Positions 18,954 through 19,082 of a stretch of DNA of 19,082 bases are shown here, piece by piece. The DNA lies in NCBI GenBank assembly GCA_002221725.1, contig NJFT01000390.1:1-19082 (forward strand). The letters are read 5' to 3'. The translations under genes were made by a program, and so were the position numbers. The notes under the pieces are model-generated. The model was not told the origin of the DNA and searched no databases. It worked only from the letters and a program-made list of their open reading frames with translations. Within the stretch, counting starts at the first letter, position 1, and every line of letters starts with the position of its first letter. This DNA comes from Scedosporium boydii (lineage: Eukaryota > Ascomycota > Sordariomycetes > Microascales > Microascaceae).

Positions 18954-19082
18954 ATGGGTACGCAATTGTGGAGGCGAGAGTTGCTGGGCGTGGTCGTCTT
19001 CAATGTTGCAATGCTCGCAATCTGCCTCGCGAGAGTCCGCAATCAAGGAGGTGGTACAATCGCAAAGGGGGTGGGGGGGGGG
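18954..19082 (+). CDS. Possible 5' end of an unidentified membrane protein gene, running off the edge
   Basis: ATG at 18954 opens 43 codons to the window end without a stop. The stretch LLGVVVFNVAMLAICLA, about residues 10-26, would make one membrane-spanning or signal-anchor helix followed by basic residues. The last codons are a poly-G tract translating to glycine. No family is recognised and 43 codons is short, so chance is a real possibility. Confidence 0.15.
   Translation, partial: MGTQLWRRELLGVVVFNVAMLAICLARVRNQGGGTIAKGVGGG

Larger units (their letters stand above)
18204..19082. promoter_or_regulatory. Upstream region of the GNAT gene and right window edge
   Basis: This region has no recognised gene. 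It has a TGAGTCA site (18425-18431) and a possible 51-bp 5'-UTR intron on the minus strand (donor CAG|GTAATG at 18683, acceptor CTATAG at 18633). A plus-strand frame is open from 18909 to the edge with an ATG at 18954 and a hydrophobic run. The sequence ends in a G-tract. Minus-strand frames of 61-82 codons here show no domain, and I found no GH3 catalytic-domain sequence. Confidence 0.45.

Noticed and set aside
1..19082. A biosynthetic gene cluster or defence-type system
   Set aside because: The oxidoreductases are interspersed with housekeeping CSE1 and TSC2 genes; no backbone synthase, transporter, cluster regulator or mobile element is present.

Overview
The window looks like chromosomal DNA of a filamentous ascomycete (Pezizomycotina, probably Sordariomycetes-like). 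Coding DNA is moderately GC-rich. Introns are short (51-93 bp) GT-AG introns, several with CTAAC/CTGAC-type branch points. Genes are separated by roughly 0.6-2.1 kb, and the proteins have clear fungal orthologues. There are no bacterial-style operons, RNA genes, CRISPR arrays or intact transposons.

Layout. (1) The left edge (110 to 1, minus) holds the first exon of a CoA-transferase family III / alpha-methylacyl-CoA racemase-like gene; the rest lies outside the window. (2) 1753-692, minus: a two-exon short-chain dehydrogenase/reductase of 328 aa. (3) 6171-2858, minus: a seven-exon CSE1/CAS exportin-2 of 958 aa, which returns importin-alpha to the cytoplasm. (4) 6945-8239, plus, divergent from CSE1: a three-exon zinc-free medium-chain reductase of 376 aa. 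(5) About 8580-8890, plus: a short coding-like stretch that may be a decayed FAD-binding amine-oxidase fragment. (6) 10387-15459, plus: an intronless 1690-aa tuberin (TSC2) orthologue with a C-terminal RapGAP-type domain and a leader rich in upstream AUGs. (7) 18203-16466, minus, convergent with TSC2: a three-exon tandem GNAT acetyltransferase-like protein of 526 aa. Its N-terminal part resembles the C-terminal part of fungal GH3-GNAT fusion enzymes, but the GH3 catalytic barrel is absent.

The genes do not form an obvious pathway or cluster. CSE1 (nuclear transport) and TSC2 (Rheb/TOR signalling) are conserved housekeeping genes; the racemase, SDR and reductase genes are metabolic. I see no clear undescribed biological system. 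The points most worth a second look are the barrel-less GH3/GNAT protein with its in-frame 75-nt intron, the uORFs upstream of TSC2 and of the reductase, the composite CCAAT/CCGAGG and palindrome cluster upstream of the racemase-like gene, and the FAD-motif remnant.

All gene models were built by hand from splice signals and reading-frame continuity; family names come from motif recognition, not from a database search.
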